A stretch of 5,881 nucleotides of DNA from Syntrophales bacterium. GTDB taxonomy: Bacteria > Desulfobacterota > Syntrophia > Syntrophales > UBA8958. The notes beneath the pieces were generated by a model. The model saw only the letters and a program-made list of their open reading frames with translations, was not told the origin of the DNA and ran no database searches. This document shows positions 5,458 through 5,881 of this stretch, piece by piece (position 1 is the first letter of the stretch; every line of letters starts with the position of its first letter). The DNA is taken from positions 1 to 5,881 of the forward strand of contig JALNVY010000156.1 of the NCBI GenBank assembly GCA_023231165.1. The letters are read 5' to 3'. Both the position numbers and the translations under genes were made by a program.

Positions 5458-5881
5458 TCACTCTCCAGCGACCGCGGCTTCCTCAATCATCCGCGTCGCC
5501 GCTTGTATCCAGCTCTCAGCCTGCTCTCTGCTCACCCCGGGAACCGTCATGAGCGTTTCCACGTCCGCTGCGGCGATCAAGGCCAGGCTCGTGATTCCTT
5601 CCTTGAGGAGGCCCTCGGCAATCGCTTCACTCATGTCCGGCAGGACCGTCATGTCGGTGCGGCTGTCTTCCTCCTGCTGAGCTGAAGAAGACTCACTCTT
5701 AACATCGATTTTCCAGCCTGTCAGCTTGACCGCTAAACGAACATTCTGTCCATTTCTACCGATCGCCAATGAAAGCTGGTCATCGGGAACAATAACCTCC
5801 ATGCACCGATTTTCCTCATCAATGAGCACACGATCCACCTTGGCAGGCGACAAGGCTGCGTAGACATACTTGGCGGGATCA
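5458..5881 (-). CDS. nusA: Transcription termination/antitermination factor NusA, C-terminal part (5' end outside the window)
   Basis: NusA binds RNA polymerase and nascent RNA and modulates pausing, termination and antitermination. The visible 140 residues are the C-terminal portion and the frame is open to the right edge: DPAKYVYAALSPAKV continues upstream, so an in-frame TTG at 5853 is not a start. The fragment covers the second KH domain, with LSPAKVDRVLIDEENRCMEVIV and the highly typical AIGRNGQNVRLAVKLTGWKIDV (fragment residues about 41-62). A polar acidic linker (SESSSAQQEEDSRTD) follows. The last section is one helix-hairpin-helix-like repeat of about 50 residues with EGLLKEGITSLALIAAADVETLMTVPGVSREQAESWI. 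The S1 and first KH domains would lie outside. The gene ends with TGA at 5460-5458. nusA upstream of infB is the standard order. No ylxR or ylxQ gene lies between them. Confidence 0.98.
   Translation of the reverse strand, partial: DPAKYVYAALSPAKVDRVLIDEENRCMEVIVPDDQLSLAIGRNGQNVRLAVKLTGWKIDVKSESSSAQQEEDSRTDMTVLPDMSEAIAEGLLKEGITSLALIAAADVETLMTVPGVSREQAESWIQAATRMIEEAAVAGE

Noticed and set aside
1..5881. A previously undescribed system, defence island or mobile element
   Set aside because: Every coding stretch belongs to a recognised housekeeping gene in a conserved order. No transposase, terminal repeats, att-like sites or accessory cargo are visible.

Overview
The window is one side of a compact bacterial translation and RNA-metabolism operon, read entirely on the minus strand. 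From the right edge leftwards the order is nusA (3' part only), infB, a ylxP-type DUF503 gene, rbfA, an nrnA-type DHH phosphoesterase gene, truB, and the first 17 codons of rpsO at the left edge. The rpsO fragment is very short but shows a strong ribosome binding site and an S15-like N-terminus. No plus-strand gene, tRNA, rRNA, mobile element or CRISPR array is visible. Long plus-strand open frames exist only as shadows of the proline-, alanine- and valine-rich part of infB and of other genes.

The order nusA-infB-ylxP-rbfA-nrnA-truB-rpsO, with a DHH/DHHA1 oligoribonuclease gene between rbfA and truB, resembles the arrangement in delta-proteobacteria-like lineages (Desulfobacterota and relatives). 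The IF2 N-terminus and its VVEKRVKSTVIRRRAVRTE stretch also look like that group. This assignment is an inference from gene order and remembered sequence style, not a search result. Base composition looks moderate, and no segment stands out as foreign.

Layout: nusA tail 5458-5881; an 89-bp AT-rich gap holding a short palindrome just upstream of the infB ribosome binding site; infB 2669-5368 (899 aa, complete); ylxP 2321-2659, starting 9 nt after the infB stop and in the same frame; rbfA 1960-2334, overlapping ylxP by 14 bp; nrnA 1020-1979, overlapping rbfA by 20 bp; truB 85-1023 (or 1041), overlapping nrnA by an ATGA; a 32-bp gap; then rpsO 1-52, running off the window. No non-coding stretch exceeds 90 bp.

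The genes share one theme. NusA acts in transcription elongation, termination and antitermination. IF2 delivers initiator tRNA. RbfA matures the 30S subunit. NrnA degrades the shortest RNA oligomers and pAp. TruB makes tRNA pseudouridine 55. S15 is an early-binding 30S protein. The tight overlaps suggest co-transcription and translational coupling from infB to truB. I see no previously undescribed system here. The points worth a second look are small: non-canonical residues in IF2 and NrnA motifs, an SD-less ylxP start in frame with infB, an ambiguous truB start, and the infB leader palindrome.
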